A stretch of 64,000 nt of DNA from NCBI GenBank assembly GCA_014549065.1, contig JACDOX010000393.1, positions 205,542 through 269,541 on the forward strand. The letters run 5' to 3'. The position numbers and the translations under genes are program-made. Shown piece after piece: positions 50,181 to 62,232 of the stretch. The stretch's first letter is position 1; the number at the start of each line of letters is the position of its first letter. The notes below the pieces were generated by a model, which saw only the letters and a program-made list of their open reading frames with translations, was not told where the DNA came from and did no database searches. This stretch comes from Cardinalis cardinalis. Lineage: Eukaryota; Chordata; Aves; Passeriformes; Cardinalidae.

Positions 50181-50348
50181 AGCAGATGTTGTAGAGCAGT
50201 AACAGAAATGACACTTCACACCACTGTAGGAAGATGTGGGACCAGTGGAATTACAGTCTACCTCTACCCATAACTTTACTTAGTCTCAAGAAGATAGACA
50301 TTTTGGGAACAAAACTGTATTTGTACCTTTCAATGGAAACAAACCAGC

Positions 50349-50493
50349 AAAGCGTTACCCATAACTGTTTTTAAGGTTTAACAAATTGAAAATAATTTAT
50401 GTGTTTGTAAAGTGTTACTCATAATAGTTTCTAAGGTTTAAAATTTTTAGCAAGTGTTTGTAAAGTGTTACCCATAGTAGTTTTTAAGGTTTA
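50349..50493 (+). repeat. Three 32-bp direct repeats before the 3' LTR
   Basis: The motif AAAGTGTTACCCATA...TTTTTAAGGTTTA occurs at 50349-50380, 50409-50440 and 50462-50493, with a few differences per copy and spacings of 60 and 53 bp. The position, between pol and the 3' LTR, is where some retroviruses carry direct repeats that act in RNA export or stability; that role is inference. Confidence 0.92.
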
Positions 50494-50686
50494 ATAGTTT
50501 TCTAAGAAAGTTAGGTGTTTCTTATAGTTGGGTTATGGTTGTGAAGAGTTTGCGGCATATCACCCTGTGAAGCTGTTCCTAATGGCTCCTGGATTATACC
50601 ATCATGATTGTTCTGTACCTTGTGCTGTGTTTGTCATCCTGCCTGCAAGGGCCCTGCAGAAGATGACAGACACTATCTTTGTATTT

Positions 50687-50700
50687 AAAAACAAAAAGGG
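50687..50700 (+). promoter_or_regulatory. Polypurine tract
   Basis: AAAAACAAAAAGGG immediately before the 3' LTR, the expected site for plus-strand DNA priming. Confidence 0.75.
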
Positions 50701-51025
50701 TAGTAGTGCCTAACGGCTGGCCTGGAGGCCTTACAGTTTTAATTAATCCNAATTATAATTTTATAACTGAAATGTAAGTAATTATATAATTACCTTAATT
50801 ATATCACTTGACTGGTCTGGGCTGTTGGGCAGCAGGTCTAGGCTGATGGGGACACAGGCAGTTGGTCAGGACATTGGCCAGTTAGCTGGATGGCAACTAA
50901 TTTAGCCAATGAAAAAAATGCATAGACTTTCAAAGCTGTATTATGGCAAACAGCTCTCAATAAAAGTCACCTATTGTCACATGAACATGGAGTTTTGTGT
51001 CATCGCTTCCATCTCAACTGCAATG
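50701..51025 (+). repeat. 3' LTR of the provirus
   Basis: Aligns with the 5' LTR from CTAAC...GGCCTGGAGGCCTTAC to the final CAATGA. AATAAA lies at 50959-50964. Substitutions and small indels are scattered throughout, and the first bases are TAGTAGTG instead of a TG start. Confidence 0.9.
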
Positions 51026-52824
51026 AACAGGGATTCAGACTACCTTTCACACTGCTAACAGCAAGCAGTCATCATAGTTTGTATCTCTCATTCTCTGACA
51101 GCCAGCATGTGGTCAGAAGTACAATTTTGCTGTACATATTCATATAGTATATATTTTAAAATGTGCACAGACACTTTGCAAGTCAAACACAGGCATTTTT
51201 TTTGTTCACTAGCATTGGTCTCACTAGTAGAATTGGGACTGTGCAATTTTAGTTTAGTGAGATCATGCTCAGTTACTCAAACTGAACCTCACTACCACAG
51301 CTCAGGGATTGATGGATATTTTAAATTCTTTTATCATTTTATCACAGCTTTTATTGACATAACAAGAGGAGATACACTTTAATTTGACAATATGCTATAA
51401 CCAAATCTTCTTCTAATTTATTTCGTTATATACAACTTATAAGAAAGACCAGTGGATAAAAATGTGAAAATCCAAAATTAAGCCATGTGGCAACATATTC
51501 CAAAATCACATGCAAGAAGTCTCAGGTAGTTATTCCTAAAATTGCCACACCAGCTCCATGAGCCCTCTCTTAAGCAAAATGATGAAGAAATTTTTTTTCC
51601 TTCAGGTCCATTGAGAGATGCCCCACAGGACCACTGCAAGAAAGGGGACAGGTTATCAAGGTACTTGAGCCATGGTTAAGGAAAAGTGAAGCTCCATTGG
51701 TGGACAATTCAGAGCACCCAAAGCTGGGCTTTCAAGAATGGTCCAGAGATAAAACCTCTCTCTTATTTATGACTACACAGAAACTCCAGAAATACTAACC
51801 ACTCTACACCAAAACTAGTTTCTAGTACCTCCTAAACAATCATTGGAATGCAACCATATATATGATACCTCTAAAACATAATTCATGGAAATCCTTGACA
51901 CTTAAGAAAGTTGATGTGCTCTTAATTGGACTTGCTTGATAGCGTTGTTTCAGTCTCATCTATCTTAATGTTTCTTGACCATGGTGAAAACCCATGGTTG
52001 AATTTTAACCTCAGACTAGGTGAGGCTGTTGAATGAATTAAGCAATTTGGAGAAAAATATATTGCCTGCTTTCAAAAGACATTGTTCCAGGTTACAGCTC
52101 CTCTCTATAATCTTTTTAATAACTTCATGGGGATTTATAAGCAATGGAGTTGAATGCTGAAATTGTGACTTTTTACAAGAGAGCTTTTTTGTAGAAGACT
52201 ACCTCTTTACTGCTAACTGTGGAACTTCTCAGAAAAGTGCTGGGCCAATGAGAGAAATACATCAAAGAAAAATGGTAAATCAACTCCTCCTACCAGTTGT
52301 TGTTTTCTGTCCCGGATCAGGAGGGGAATAGACCTGCCACAAAACCTGCACTTTCTACAGCAACCTCAGGCTGTCAAGAATTTGCATACCTGAGATGCAG
52401 AGGAACAAAGGATTGTTATTACAGTTTTTGTAAGTAGCTGAGTCCTAGCCTCGCTCAGTAGATGAGTTGCAAACCACAAACAGCTCTTCCCCTTTCTTCT
52501 AGAGGATCCCCAGGAGAACAGGACAATTTCCCAAGTAGAATCAACATGCTGCAATGTTGCAGTCAAGACAATAAATCATGAGATTCTGGAAGCATCACTT
52601 CTCATGAAAAAATCAGACTGATTTCAACCTTGAAGGACTAACCAATGATGAGACCTAAAAACCAAATAAATTATTATAAAACAGGAATTATTGTTTTCAT
52701 TAATAGAGTTTTAAATCTATGTGGAATTAACTAGGCAAAAATTATACCAATTGACACGCCTTTAAATTTATGTCTTAGCTTTCTATAAAATTACAGCTTA
52801 AGACAAAGATATGAGGTATATAAT

Positions 52825-52871
<47 letters not shown>
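52825..52871. repeat. (GATA)n microsatellite
   Basis: About 11 perfect TAGA/GATA units, a probable length polymorphism. Confidence 0.97.
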
Positions 52872-53442
52872 GTATTCAGCCTGCTTCCTTTGATTTTCAT
52901 TTCTTAGTGAACCTCCAGTGACAGAGGTTCAGTCTGGATCTAACCCACAGAAAGTCAGGGAATAGCTCCCAGAAGCTTTAATGAAGCCAGACTATTTAGA
53001 ATTTTTAAACCAAATACAAGTGGATTTTGTCTCATTTTTCTCATGTGACTACATCAGAACTAAAATCACAAGTGGGAAATATGTCCTAGACATAAGAAAG
53101 TCATGGAATACTTGCCCCACGATGGATTCTGTGATCCACCATTTTTCTACGTGATATTAAATCTCACTGATTTAGCCATTGAAGTGGTATCTCTTCTTTC
53201 TGATTTAGCCTCAATTTTTAAATGTATTAGGTTGAGATCCTAGTGGCCACACAAGCTTTGGCCACTTGTTGAAAGGTCCACTTTACACAGCTTTCAAATA
53301 TCTTGTTTGGCATTCTTGGCACATCTGCTATCCATTATTCAGCTATTCAATGTTTATTATTCCACATGTTAACTATCATACACTCCTTGTATGAAAAGTT
53401 CATACAAGCAATAATCTATTTTAATCTTTGAGAGATCCAAGC

Positions 53443-53712
53443 CTAATCTCTACACAGAGAAGATACTTTTTGAAGTTTTGTGTGTGAACCCAAAGCTTGA
53501 GCTTTAACCAAATAACCCTTCTGCAATCCATTTGTTTGTAAATTCTCTGCTATGCTATGGCTTAATTTGGTGTATATTGCACCTACAGAGAGTTCAGAAA
53601 AATAAACTGTGGGACACTGTAGAACTCCATAGGACTTGCTATTGGCCTGAGCAATGCCAGAAGCAGCATAGTTATCCAGCTTAATCATGTGGAAAACACT
53701 GAAACTGGGCAT
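53443..53712 (-). other. Unassigned 89-codon open frame
   Basis: The frame from the ATG at 53712 (MPSFSVFHMIKLDNYAASG...) runs 89 codons to a stop. Its composition is protein-like rather than low-complexity, and the same strand shows another plausible peptide downstream (VPRMPNKIFESCVKW, about 53330-53290). I do not recognise a family. It could be a worn fragment of a transposon or viral insertion, or chance. No promoter or splice context supports a gene. Confidence 0.2.
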
Positions 53713-55863
53713 ACGGTTAGCAAGAAGGATATTGTTTGATGCCAGTGATTTTAGAAAAAAAAACAGTAAAAAAGAAAAAAAAAAGCCAAACAAAATGAAC
53801 CCCTCAAACCCCCCTGCTCTCCACCAGGATAGAATTTTTGGCAAGTACAATTAAATTTAAATCAGTGGATTTAAGACAAGGAATTTGCATTCCCCATTTA
53901 TTCACTATAAATAATGCAACGAGAGAAGCAAAGCAGATGCGATAACACAGCAAGCTCTCTTGTTTATGAGCAACATTATTCATATACCTCAGTGACTGGC
54001 CCAGCTATAAGAGAGATTCTGGGATAAATTCAACAGTAACAACCCTGCCATCACATAGATTAGCAAGAAAATATGACAAATTTGGAGGTCTATGTGACAG
54101 TTCCATGGTTCACTCTCTGATTTCTAGCAAGTTGCTATAGCATCACTCTATTAAAACAAAGTCATACACTCTTAGACTAACCAGGTGGTACTAGTAAGGT
54201 TCGAAAAGTCTGGGGATGTTTTCCAAAATGGAGACAGCAACTGTTGTGCCCAAACTGTGAGACTTTTTTGGTATAGTCTAAGCTCAGTCATAACTCAAAT
54301 TTCAGAGAAAAGCCAAATCTCTGGAAAAATTAAGAGTATAATATGGCTCCCTGGTCTCCTTCTGAGTGCCTAGAGACCTGCAGGTCCCAGCTGAAAGCAA
54401 GCTATGCTTCTGTCCTCAGCAACATCACAAACATAACAGGGACCAGCCTGGTTGGGCTGGTNACAAAGCACATAAAATCAGTTAAGATATTAATTGCCCT
54501 GCTTTCCCTGACATATGATAAATCAGTCCACGCATCCCAATAAAATACATTAAACAAACTATGCTCACAACTATTTCATAGCAGCAGTGACATATGAGAT
54601 ATACTGCATTTATTTGATTCCCTAACTACAGTATGCCACTACCACTGCCACAAAAGGCTTTCTGAAAACCATCAGGATCCGGATGATGTCTACAAATATA
54701 CCTAAGTCAACTTCTATTTTTAGTCAGTATTAGAGTTTATCTAAAATAAACATTAATTACAGCTTCCCAAAAGTCACACACACTCTTATTCTCAATTTAA
54801 AAAATAAGCTGTTGATTTCATGCATGCGCCTCTTATGTTCAATCTCCCCATTTTATGTAAAACAAACAGGATATCTGTGCTGTCTAGCAGCGCATTGAAA
54901 GTCATTCTTCATCTTCTCCCTTAAAAACTTATTTCCAAGGAAATACTGATGCACAAGCTCTGGAAAGGGTCAATGAAGACAACAGAAATAAAATGTTTAA
55001 CAAATAATTGTATGTAAAAGAGGAGCTGAGGAGATTGCCTGAAAGGCTGGCTGTGGCTGTGACTGCTGCCCAGCAGCTCTCCAACCTGCAGTGTTCTTGC
55101 CTAGAGGAAACTGTTCTGCCCAAACTTCTGGCTTGCCCTGTTACTTTACTGAGGTGTCCACATGCACCCAGCCAGGTGTGACATCAAAGCGTAGCTCTCC
55201 AAGCAAAAAGGCTCTCAAGGCTCTCTCTAATTACAAAACTTTTTTTTTTTTTTAAAGAAGTTTTCATATCACTACAAAGAACTAAGAAAGTGCAGCCTAT
55301 ACTGCATATGCTTAAAAGCCTAAACCTAGCAGGTCCTATGTGTGGCCATGAGCAACACACTACAAAGCCACCGCATCTCCTTGTAAGACCTAATTCATGT
55401 TGGCCATTGTCACAGGTACATTCTTCCCTCTATTATCATACTGAGCAAGTTATATTTTAAAAAGACAACATTAAAATCCCAGCAGATGTAGGATAGATAC
55501 AACTATATAAAAAGGCACACCCAGATTCCCAGGGACTAGCATGGCAGTTTTGTATTTACTCACTGGTTGAACAAGGAGAGTACTCTAAGATCAGCTCAAA
55601 TTCCATACTATTTTTAAGTAGCATGTGAATACTTGCATCTTGAAGAAGAGAACACACAACCAGGATCTCTCCTGTTCATCCTGTATCTATCTAGCAACAT
55701 TTCTACCAGTTCATTCTAGAAATGAGGTCCCACCCTAGCAGAACCTGAGTAAAATACACAGAAACTGTGCTTCACCTCGAACAGGTTACTATCCTGAGAA
55801 TCATTATGTTCTGAATGTGCTGAAGCTGAGAGGGGAAAAAGAATTCACATTTAATTTAGCTAA

Positions 55864-57720
55864 TGTTGTGGTTTAATGAAAGTCTGGTTTTCAGTTGGGG
55901 GGAGGCGGGGGCAAAGGTGGTTGCCCGTGGGGACCTGCTGGAGCTAGTGAACTGGCTGGTTTCGGAGGGCCAATCAGCTGGCTAAATTTGGGGATTGAGG
56001 CCAGGTTGGACCACTTGAAGGAGTGAAGCACACCCCTGTAGAAAAGCACATTTTAAAAAGAAGGAAGCCTGGGAAAACTCTTGGCTTCTGGCTTTTGAAC
56101 AGGCTGGACTGGGCCGGGTCTGCATGGCGGGGCCAGGCTGCCCTGGCCCTGCCCAGCCAGGTTGGCACACAGCTCAGTTGGGATTTCTGCCACCGCCAGG
56201 CCATGCCACCAGACTATCCCAGCACCACAGGCAACTGTGTGGCCAGGATCGCACCAGGAGTGGCCCCACGGCCGGGATTCATGTGGCCAAGGCAGTGCCA
56301 CACGGCTGCGGCTATTTCTGCATGTCTCCCAAATGAATTTTGTTTATTCCGGGACCCGCGCCGGGAGTGGCGCCACGGTCAGCACTGAGGGCAGCCCCGA
56401 GGCAAAGGTCGGGGCTGGGAGCCGCCGCCGCCATGCTGGTCTGGGAGCGGCCATGTGGGTGCGACTGCGCGGCTGAAATCCGTGCAACTGCGGCCGCACC
56501 GTGCGGCAGCGGCTGTCTCAGCATTACTCACAATGGACTTCGTTGCTTAGCCACTTTTAGCCAGCTGTGCTGCAGACAGAAGGACAAAAGGAGCTGCAGC
56601 GGTTTTTTTCCTTTCTTCCGGTGCCTTGCATGAAAGAAAGGCACAGAGGTGGTGCCAGCAGGCAGCGTGGTCTGTGCAGTGCCAGCAGAGACCACATGAT
56701 CAGCAGCAACAGACACAGTGATTCCTCAGTTGCGGAGCCTGGACAAAATCAGCCTTTAAACATTTTCAAGACTCTATACTGTTTTAATTGATAAAGCTTG
56801 AGAACAAATGAACTCACGAAGACTAATTTTCTCCTGAGTCAGGAAAAGGAAAGGGTGAAGACATGTAAAGAAAACATGAACCCTGAGGTCAGTAAAGAAG
56901 GAGTCAGATTCTAGATGGGGGGGCAGAACTGAGGAGATGCCTCAGTCTTGGGCTGAAATTCTCTTGTAAGCCATGGTGATGGACTATGATACATGAAACT
57001 CTTGTTTCCTTGGAACTTAGGAAAATGCATTCAGGGGATGTAGTGTTTTAACCACAGCCATGAACAGAGGCATCAGTGCTAAAGTGAGCAGATGTGGAAG
57101 TGATTTTGATTCAATGAGAAATTTGAACAGAGAGAGATGAGAAACCTTGTCCCAGTGATAGTAATAGAAAACCCTCTGTTCCCAGAGATGGATGAAGAGA
57201 ACTTTTATTTTACGCTAGAACAGCTCATCCTTAAAAGAGCACCCCAATAAGTTGACATGGCTCATGCAAACAGCTGTGAGATATCTGCAAGGTATGGCAA
57301 GGGCTTTTCACACTGTGAGCAGATTTTGCTTTCTTGGGCGGCTGCTTAGCTGTGACATTGAAGCCACGAGAGATCTGTTTCTTGTGGAAAAGTCTTTATA
57401 AGCAGACAAGAGAGACTCTTCTAGGAGACTGAAGAAAGACTATTCTAGAAGTGACAAACTGACTGAAAGTCCCAAGTTTTGTCTTCTTACGTTTTCAGTG
57501 GGAAAGAAAAGAAGGTGAGGGGAGAGGAAAAGTGTTCTGAAGGTTTTATTCTGATTTTTCTTATTTTTTCTCTTAATTCTGTTAATAAAGTTTTTTCTTT
57601 ATACTCTTTAAGGTTTGTGCCTGTTTTGCCCTCCTTCTCCGAATGCCTATCTCACAGCAAGAAAATGAGTAAATACTCAAGTAAATGCACCAGCGCTTAG
57701 CTAGCACTAGACCCACTACA
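55864..57720 (+). mobile_element. Long solo LTR (about 1.86 kb)
   Basis: Starts TGTTGTGGTTTAATG and ends GACCCACTACA. The 5-bp flanks GCTAA (55859-55863) and GCTAG (57721-57725) form a near-perfect target-site duplication, fitting class I/III elements. The poly(A) signal AATAAA at 57584-57589 is followed by GTTTTGCCCTCC and TATCTCACAGCA, an LTR tail I recognise from songbird elements. The 56050-56560 part is GC-rich and makes several false ORFs. No internal retroviral genes adjoin it. Confidence 0.8.
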
Positions 57721-57725
57721 GCTAG

Positions 57726-60700
57726 ACACTTCCTGTACTGAATATTTGGTTGAATCAGATTTAATTAAGTAAAAACACTGGAATCTTGGGGCTGAAGTGT
57801 GGTGTGCTTTAAATAACATGCAGATAACACTCACTGCAGGGCTTCAAGGTCAGAACAGTTTCCTTTAATGTGAAAACACATTTCAGGGAAGTAGAAGGTA
57901 GAAGCTCAGCCTAATTAGAAGTTTCTTTACCATAAAGGAAGGCCCTAACTTTTCACCTCACCCTCTCTCCTTTTTCTTTTCTTTCCCCTCTTATTTATCT
58001 ACTGTTCTAAAAGGGCCATGTAACTGACGATACACTCTGCTGTTCATTCCTTTTCCTTTAAGCAAAGTTAAAATGCTTACAGAAATGCTGGACATGCAAG
58101 CTGTCCTGACACAATCAGGAAAAGGTGTCTCAGCCACAGGCATGCAGACCTGGTTTGGCAGCAACACCCATGATGCTCTCCACACACGTGTGGGGGACAT
58201 GGTCAGCCCCCACAGCCACACAGGCCTTCATCTCCATTTTGAAAAGTTACCTGCTAAATCAAAGTGACTTTCAACTAATTAGAAAACAGCTAATATTTGC
58301 CTAATGGCCACCAGGTAACCTGCTCTGAAAGTTGCAACCAAGAGATGCAAGCCATGTGTCACAGCAGATTCCTGCACTACACTTAGCTTCATTACCATCC
58401 ATTGCTGTTCCATGATGTGCTAGCATAGCCATAAAATAATATGTAATTACCGTAAACTTAAATATTTCTTCTCTGATATGTCATGTGGCAACTGCAGGAA
58501 ATAATGGCTGCCACTGTTCTACAACAAAAGAAATCTCGAGAGATGTACTTCCTTTAAGTCAATCAATGTGCCTTTGAAATTACTCTAGTGCAACAGGAAA
58601 CTAACTCAGTGTTAACAGAGGAAGACTAGAACCAGTGTAAATGAAAGCCTGAGAAAGAAAATAAAAGGTAGCAACGCTAGAGCATGGATAGACACAATGT
58701 AGAAGAACATGCAACTTACTGCTTACTTCTGTTCTATCATTTCTAATTTTCCATATAATGAACATACACAACCAAAGAGAGTTTGAAAATCCCACACTGG
58801 TAGTGCTATTGAGAACCAGCGTCTACGAACAGCTACACCATTGCTTGGTCTGGATATTCCTCACATAGCTGAGAGGTGCTAGGGTTCTGCTCATATTGAT
58901 GGCCATAACAAAGCTGTAATGACTTCACAAAAGAGCTGTTTTTTTCTTGAAACAGTAAATGAAAAATAAGTTTCTTAATTTAACAAACTCTACAGAGGGA
59001 AGAAGTATCTTCCGTAGCATACATAAAAGGACAATAGGATTTATGCAAGAGTTTCAATTACAAAAATCAAACCAAACTTCTCGGAATTCATTCCAGTTTA
59101 CAAAGTCTGAAATCCTCATTTTAGAGGAAAGAGCCACATAACACATGGGAGAATAAATAAATTTTAGTACAGATCACAGAAAGAGGTACTATAAATGGCA
59201 GAACTGGAAGTTGGATGGATTTATAGATAATGTTTATAAAAAAGTCTGAAATAGTATGTTGCCAATAAATATCAGCCTAGGCAGTGAAATAATATATGAA
59301 TAAAATCCCTGGTATTTTTAATCTAAATTAACAATGTTTAATCCTTAGAACACTAGAGGATGCTTGATAACCATTTTAAATCTTATCTCTATAAACAGAT
59401 CTACACATTTTCTGGCACATATATATAAATTCATAAAATTACAAATATCATATATATTGCACATAAGACTAAGGCACGGTTCAATATGAGATGATCCAAA
59501 CACATTGTCTTGCAGATGCATCTTCTAACAGTCATGTCTGATTGAGTTTAACATCCTCTAACCTTTGCTAAAAAGGCAGCCCAATCTTTGATTGGCACTA
59601 CTAGCACCATTTGACACTCCAACAAGAAGAAAAAAACATTACTTAAAACAAAGCACCCACTTTCATGTGTTCACCTTAACTTTATCTAAAGTAATGTCTT
59701 ATTTACATATTATCATTTAAGAAAATCTAGAAGCAGTTAAAACTTCAGCCTGAAGAAATATATATATATATATATACACATATACATACATTTAACATTT
59801 TCAAAATGTGAATTTGGGTAGTGGTTACCTGATTTTAGTTTTTAAAAAAGCAATGACTCTATAATCCCTTTTTAATTCTTTATTAAGGTTACTTAAGGGA
59901 AAAATATTATTTAGTCCATGCAATGTTGTATGGCTATGTCAGTTTGTTCCACTGCACTTAGGTCATACTTGACAAAGTACAGTTCATAACTAGTTTCTTT
60001 CATGGAAAGGGAAAATAACAAAACCAGAAAATGTGAAAAATAACTTATCTGTGAGGACAAGAGAACTGTAGGAGAGCACAGTAATACTTGCTGTCAAAGT
60101 AATAGATGACTGCAGTGAAGTTCCCAAAGCTTAAGACATACAGCTTACACACAAAATTGAAACTCAAATCTATGTTTTACACTGCTGTAATGATAGCAGT
60201 TGCAAAATCCCACAAATCCTCAGCCAACTATGAGAGGAACAGGCTTTTTCAGAGCCAAACATACTCATGTCAAGTCCAGTTGAGCTTGCTGCTCTCAGAG
60301 CCTGAAGGATGCCTTTCTGCTACACAACAGAAGGAGAAGGACTTTCATTGGAAACACTTACAAAGAATATTGATCTTTAAAACAAATTTGATGCATTTGA
60401 TGTTTGATAAAAGGACAAAGTTTAACCCCTTTCCCCTAAACCTCCCAGAAGCTACTAATGATAATAAACATAAAACTTCAAGTTTTGTCAGACATGAGGC
60501 AGTGGGAAATAAAGATGCAACTCTTGGTACTTAACTATAAAAATCAACCTGTGTCCCTTTAAACCTTAAATAACAACTAAAAAGAGTAAAAGTCCCATCC
60601 CTTATGTTCTGAGATGAGGAACTTGAACTGCTGTGGAATAACAAAACAAAGAGAACTTGTAATAAGAGAACAAAGAATGCAATACAGTCAAGGCAGGAGA

Positions 60701-61224
60701 GATGTAACAAAGTTCCTAAAATGTAAGTAGCAGAAGTACAGTGGTTTGCAGAAGAAATTGTTACACGAGTACTTGTTTTAGGGAAAAAAGGCTGATGTTA
60801 CTATTAGGGACTTGATCATGTTTACCATTGGTTAGCAGACATATGAACAGATACACTGTTGGCTATCCAGGCTCACACTATTCTGACCTGATAGTGAAAA
60901 TATTATAAAAGCTATATACTTTTAATAAATATTTCCGGTCATACCACAACTGGGGACCATGCTTCATTCATATGTTGCAGACTGCTGCCCCTCAAATACT
61001 TGTTAAAAATTATATTCATGGAGGACTGATCACCCTGAACTATCTTGGCAAACTTAACATACATGATAGATGTTAGNTATTGATACAGTAAGTATCATAG
61101 TAGCTAGAGGTTAAATTTATGCATACTTGTGTATCACTTCAGAGGATCACAACTTACATGCCAAAAAGACCAGACAGGAATCATTTAAAAGAACAAAAAT
61201 ACATCATTTTCCATCATGGTGGAC
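57726..61224. other. Intergenic stretch between LTR and CR1
   Basis: About 3.5 kb, AT-rich, with a (TA)n repeat at 59759-59776. The plus-strand open frame 60106-60534 (142 codons) has no recognisable domain. Confidence 0.75.
59759..59776. repeat. (TA)n simple repeat
   Basis: Nine TA units continuing into ACACATATACATACA. Confidence 0.9.
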
Positions 61225-62232
61225 TTTTATGATGGAATGACTGCAAAGACCAACCAATGTCATCTATCTAGACATGTGTAAAGCCTTTGACATGGTTTCT
61301 CATGACATCCTTATCTCCAGATTGGAAAGACACAGGTTTAAAGAGTGGACTGTTCAGTGGACAAGGAAATGGCTGGATGGACACAGCACGAGAGCTGATA
61401 AAGCTGAGTGGTGCAGTTGGCACAAGGGATGCCATGCAGGGGCACCTGGNCAAACCTGAAAAGTGGGCCCATAAAAACCTCATGAGATTTCACAAGTGCA
61501 AAGTCCTACAACATTGGTCAGGAGCAACTTCCATAAGTCCAGGAGAACACTGGGAGAAGAAATCATTGAGAATTGTCCTCTGGAGAACAACCTGGGGATG
61601 CTGGTGAATGAAAAGCTGGTTATGACCTGGCAATGTGCACTCACAGCCCAGAAGGCCAATGGTATCCTAGGCTTTAGCAAAAGAGGATTTGCAACAGGTG
61701 AAGGTAGGTGATTGTCCCCTTCTACTCTCTCATGAGACCCCCACCTGCAGCGCTGTGCCCAGCTCTGGGGTCCTCAGCACAAGAAAAAACATGAATTTCT
61801 TGGAGTGAGTCCAGAGGAGGCCACAAAGATGCTCAGTGGGCTGGAGCAGCTCTGCTATGAAGGCAGGCTGAGAGAGTTTGGGTTGTTCATCTGGAGAAGA
61901 AAAGGTTGCAAGACGACCACATTGCAGCCTTTGAGAACAAGGTTTTACACAGGCAGATAGTGACAGGACAAAGGGGAATGGTTCTAAACTGAAAGAGGAG
62001 AAATTTAGATTAGCTGTTAGGAAGAAACCCTTTACTGTGGGAATGATGAGGCACTGGAACAGGTTGCCCAGAAAAGTTGTAAATGCCCCATTCCTAGAAG
62101 CATCCAAGGCCAGGCTAGAGAGGGCTCTGAGCAACCTTGTGCAGTGAAAGGTATCCCTGCCCATGGCAGGAGGGTTGGGACTAGATGATCTTTAGGTCCC
62201 TTCAAACCCAAACCAGACTGTAATTCTATGAT
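61225..62232 (+). mobile_element. CR1 LINE, 3' portion, sense orientation
   Basis: RT sequence DMCKAFDMVSHDILISRLER begins at about 61271 and continues WTVQW...WLDG. Later segments give NNLGMLVNEKL and CALTAQKANGILGF. The untranslated 3' part (61740-62232) has the usual CR1 GGAACAGGTTGCCCAG-type motifs and the terminal ATTCTATGATCATTC. An internal deletion after WLDGHS and several stops or frameshifts make it inactive. Confidence 0.93.

Larger units (their letters stand above)
50181..50700 (+). other. Proviral 3' segment without env
   Basis: Only about 520 bp separate integrase from the 3' LTR. No env signature (surface subunit, fusion peptide, immunosuppressive-like region) is visible. It contains three direct repeats (50349-50493), a short unassigned frame starting near 50528, and the polypurine tract ending at 50700. 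Confidence 0.8.
44047..51025 (+). mobile_element. Endogenous retrovirus, class II, nearly full length, env-less, defective
   Basis: A 7-kb provirus in plus orientation (antisense to ITGA9 and upstream of it): 5' LTR, tRNA-Trp-type primer site, gag, dUTPase/protease, RT, RNase H, integrase, polypurine tract, 3' LTR. TGAACAGG is found just before the 5' LTR (44039-44046) and at the end of the 3' LTR (51024-51031), giving a 5-6 bp target-site duplication (AACAGG). There is no room for env between integrase and the 3' LTR. The dUTPase and the RT sequence are betaretrovirus-like, while the Trp primer site is typical of alpharetroviruses. Stops and frameshifts occur in every gene, and a second LTR interrupts integrase. 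The LTRs differ at roughly one position in ten by eye, so the insertion is old. Confidence 0.93.
51032..55858. other. Intergenic stretch between provirus and long LTR
   Basis: About 4.8 kb. It contains the GATA repeat (52825-52871), an A-rich tract near 53754-53790, a 14-T run near 55241 and an unassigned minus-strand frame (53443-53712). No known gene is recognised. Confidence 0.75.

Noticed and set aside
52825..52871. Regular repeat that might suggest a CRISPR-like array
   Set aside because: It is a plain GATA microsatellite without spacers; the window is a vertebrate genome.
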